Below are positions 3,708 to 5,876 of a stretch of 5,876 nucleotides of DNA, piece after piece. A model generated the notes under the pieces. That model saw only the letters and a list, made by a program, of their open reading frames with translations, did not search any database and was not told the DNA's origin. Source of the DNA: JBBQSU01 sp038234815. GTDB taxonomy: Bacteria; Planctomycetota; Phycisphaerae; Tepidisphaerales; Tepidisphaeraceae. The DNA lies in contig JBBQSU010000189.1 in NCBI GenBank assembly GCA_038234815.1, positions 1-5,876 on the forward strand, given 5' to 3'. Positions within the stretch are counted from its first letter, which is position 1. Each line of letters begins with the position of its first letter. The position numbers and the translations under genes were made by a program.

Positions 3708-5876
3708 TTCACCGGCACGAACTGCCGTTGGCTCCCCGGCCCACCGGCGCTTTGCCATGGATCGTCTGCGGGCTCGCGTTGGTGGTCTGGGCGTGGGTAC
3801 GCTTGGTTTATTTCTCAAACGCCATAGTCCCCCTCACCTATGCCCTTCCTCTGCTCATCTGTGTCTGGACCCGGAACAAGCCAATGCTCTGGGGCATGGC
3901 CGGGGCGTTCACTGTCATGGCCATCGCCAAGCAGTGGACGATTCTGCCCGCCGACGCGCTCCCCACACAACTCGATTGCATCGTCTTCCTGGCCACCCTG
4001 TTCAACATCTACGTGGCCGGCGTCGTCGTTCATGCCATCATCGACCTCCGGACTCGGCTCGAAGAAAAAAATCAGCTCCTTCAGCAGACCAATGCCGAAC
4101 TCGAGACCGCCAACGAGGAACTCACGGCCCGCGAGGAGGAAATCACCAAGCAAAACGAGGAACTGCAAAGTCAAACCGAAGAACTGTCGCAGCAGAATGA
4201 AGAACTGCGTAGTCAGGGTGAAGAGCTGGAGCGGCAGTCCGAAGAGTTGACCACGCAATTTGAAGAATTGCAGACGGTCAACGACGAACTGGGCCGGCGC
4301 GAGAGCGTGTTGCAGACGCTTTTGTCATCGGGCAGTGTCCTGGCGGATGAAGCCGAAGTGCTGGCCCAGGTCTGCAAGGACGGTCTGAAATTGCTCGGAC
4401 CCGACGTCATCGGCGCTGCCGTGATGGAGGCCCGTGAAGATCGTTTGCACTTTCATTCCCATTCCGGCCTGCGCACCGACGGGCAGACCCACTGGCCCCT
4501 TGAAAACTCTCTTGCCCGGCTGGTGATCGAGGCGAACCGGGTGACCTCGCTGGACGACCTGTCGCTTCGCCCGGACTTAACCTTCCCCCAGCCCGAAAAT
4601 GGCCACGCCTTCCGGTCGGTGCTGGCGGCCCCGCTTTCGATCGAAGGCCGGCCCATCGGTGCCATCGAGTTTTATGCACACCAAGTGCGCCCGTGGACGC
4701 ACGGCCAGTTCCGCCTGGCCGAGTGGATCGCCTCACGGTGCTCGTTTGCGCTGGAAACCATGCGCTTGCGCAACCAGATTCACCACGGCGACGAGCGCCT
4801 GCGGGTGGCGCTGGGCGCGGCCCAACTGGGAACCTGGAGCTACCGCTTTACCGACAGAGTCTGGCTCCTTGATGCCCGCGCGCAACACCTTTACGGCCTG
4901 CCGGAACGAAACATTCACGACAAAGAACGCCTTCAAGACATCCTTCACCCTGACGACATGCCGGGGATGTGGCAGGCGGTGACTCGCGCCTGTGATCCGG
5001 CCGGCGATGGGCATTACGAAGCCGACTACCGAGTCCGTAATGGCGACGGCGGCTGGCGCTGGCTTCGAGCCTGCGGTCAGGCGGAATTTGCCGGTGAGGG
5101 CAGTGCCCGCACGGCCCTGCGCATGATCGGCGCCACCCGGGACATCACCAACACTAAAGCCGCCGACGACACGCTGCGCGCCAGCGAAACCCGGCACCGG
5201 CGTCTGGCCGAAACCATGCTCCAGGGCGTCGTCTACCAAAACGCCAACGCCAAGATCATTTCCATGAACCCCGCGGCCGAAAAAATCCTCGGCAAAACCG
5301 CGGCCGAATTCGTGGGCAGTTCGTCGATCCTAGAGGAATCGCACACCCGGCACGAAGACGGCTCAGTCTTCCCCGCCCAGGATCATCCGGCGATGGTCGC
5401 TTTGCGAACCGGAAAAAGCGTCTCCGGCGTAGTCATGGGCGTGTATAACCCGATCCAAGCTGCCTATCGCTGGATCATCATCGACGCCGTTCCCCTCTTC
5501 CGCGCTGGCCAGGACACGCCCACCGAGGTTTACACCATTTTCGCGGACATTACCGAGCGTAAGCAGGCGGGAGAGGCACTACGGCAGAGCGAAGAGCGCT
5601 ACCGGCGCGTGATCGAAACCGCTCACGAGGGCATCTGGACGATTGATGCCCAGGGACGCACCACCTATGTTAACCAGCGCCTGGCCGATATGTTGGGCGA
5701 TACGCCCGCGGAGATGCTGGGCCGCATCCACACCGATTTCATGTGGGAGGAGGATCGTCCCAAGGGAGAGGGGGATCTGGAACTGCGCCGCCAGGGCGCA
5801 CCCCAGGTCTGGGACCAGCGCTACCGTTGTAAGGACGACAGCGAACTGTGGACTATGGCCTCCTGTAATGCGATGT
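3704..5876 (+). CDS. Membrane sensor protein with coiled coil, GAF and three PAS domains, 3' end outside window
   Basis: At least 724 codons are open to the right edge. From TTG 3704, four hydrophobic segments lie at about 18-40, 41-55, 61-81 and 92-113. A coiled coil spans 119-203 with Leu or Ile every seventh residue. A GAF domain (about 205-353) follows. PAS1 (about 367-487) contains HPDD and ends GATRDIT; PAS2 (about 498-617) ends FADITERK; PAS3 begins near 629 (SEERYRRVIETAHEGIWTID) and is cut off. Such proteins sense small ligands or redox state and usually end in a histidine kinase, but no output domain is visible. The protein should sit in the inner membrane with the GAF and PAS domains in the cytoplasm. 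No ATG occurs near the N-terminus before 3884, which is inside the third membrane segment. TTG 3704 overlaps the CheR-like stop as TTGA. TTG 3728 and 3752 are alternatives, as is ATG 3533 inside the CheR-like gene. None has a strong ribosome site. Confidence 0.85.
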   Translation, partial: MIHRHELPLAPRPTGALPWIVCGLALVVWAWVRLVYFSNAIVPLTYALPLLICVWTRNKPMLWGMAGAFTVMAIAKQWTILPADALPTQLDCIVFLATLFNIYVAGVVVHAIIDLRTRLEEKNQLLQQTNAELETANEELTAREEEITKQNEELQSQTEELSQQNEELRSQGEELERQSEELTTQFEELQTVNDELGRRESVLQTLLSSGSVLADEAEVLAQVCKDGLKLLGPDVIGAAVMEAREDRLHFHSHSGLRTDGQTHWPLENSLARLVIEANRVTSLDDLSLRPDLTFPQPENGHAFRSVLAAPLSIEGRPIGAIEFYAHQVRPWTHGQFRLAEWIASRCSFALETMRLRNQIHHGDERLRVALGAAQLGTWSYRFTDRVWLLDARAQHLYGLPERNIHDKERLQDILHPDDMPGMWQAVTRACDPAGDGHYEADYRVRNGDGGWRWLRACGQAEFAGEGSARTALRMIGATRDITNTKAADDTLRASETRHRRLAETMLQGVVYQNANAKIISMNPAAEKILGKTAAEFVGSSSILEESHTRHEDGSVFPAQDHPAMVALRTGKSVSGVVMGVYNPIQAAYRWIIIDAVPLFRAGQDTPTEVYTIFADITERKQAGEALRQSEERYRRVIETAHEGIWTIDAQGRTTYVNQRLADMLGDTPAEMLGRIHTDFMWEEDRPKGEGDLELRRQGAPQVWDQRYRCKDDSELWTMASCNAM

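Noticed and set aside
4065..4071. Run of seven A residues as a possible frameshift site
   Set aside because: The same frame encodes membrane helices before it and the coiled coil after it, so no frameshift is needed.
3757..5239. Several open frames in other frames over the sensor gene, on both strands
   Set aside because: The sensor frame carries membrane helices, coiled coil, GAF and PAS motifs without a break, so the others are shadows.
1..5876. CRISPR array, insertion sequence, tRNA or rRNA
   Set aside because: I saw no spaced identical repeats, terminal inverted repeats with a transposase, cloverleaf or rRNA-like sequence on either strand.

Overview
The window is GC-rich and compact, and carries five protein-coding genes: three on the minus strand (left half) and two on the plus strand (right half). 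The gene styles suggest Planctomycetota, possibly a Phycisphaerae-like lineage. These are an exported cyclophilin with a Ser/Thr/Pro/Gln-rich tail, a short sigma-region-4-like protein, and a large membrane GAF/PAS sensor. That placement is inferred from protein style only; no rRNA or other marker gene is present.

Left half, read right to left on the minus strand. An exported cyclophilin-type peptidyl-prolyl isomerase (2586-1561) is followed after 9 bases by the ribosome-assembly GTPase RsgA (1551-514), so the two look like one operon. A gap of about 270 bases then holds a weak candidate terminator, an AT-rich stretch, and a good sigma-70-type promoter built on three tandem 11-bp repeats. That promoter faces the 5' part of a GTG-started helix-turn-helix gene (240-1) which runs off the left edge.

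Right half, plus strand. A 95-base divergent spacer (2587-2681) contains a short dyad. It leads to a divergent CheR-type methyltransferase gene (2682-3707). The stop of that gene overlaps, as TTGA, a candidate start of a large membrane sensor protein (3704 to the right edge). The sensor has four predicted membrane helices, an exceptionally regular 13-heptad coiled coil, a GAF domain and three PAS domains. Its output domain lies beyond the window.

The two right-hand genes probably form a signalling unit. A stand-alone CheR-like protein sits beside a sensor whose E-E-L-rich coiled coil resembles the linker of CheB-CheR-PAS fusion proteins. The least ordinary points are the clean loss of the zinc-binding knuckle in RsgA, the 11-bp repeat array on the promoter, the degenerate SAM-binding motif of the CheR-like protein, and the non-ATG or deeply overlapping start of the sensor. 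I see no mobile element, CRISPR array, tRNA or rRNA.
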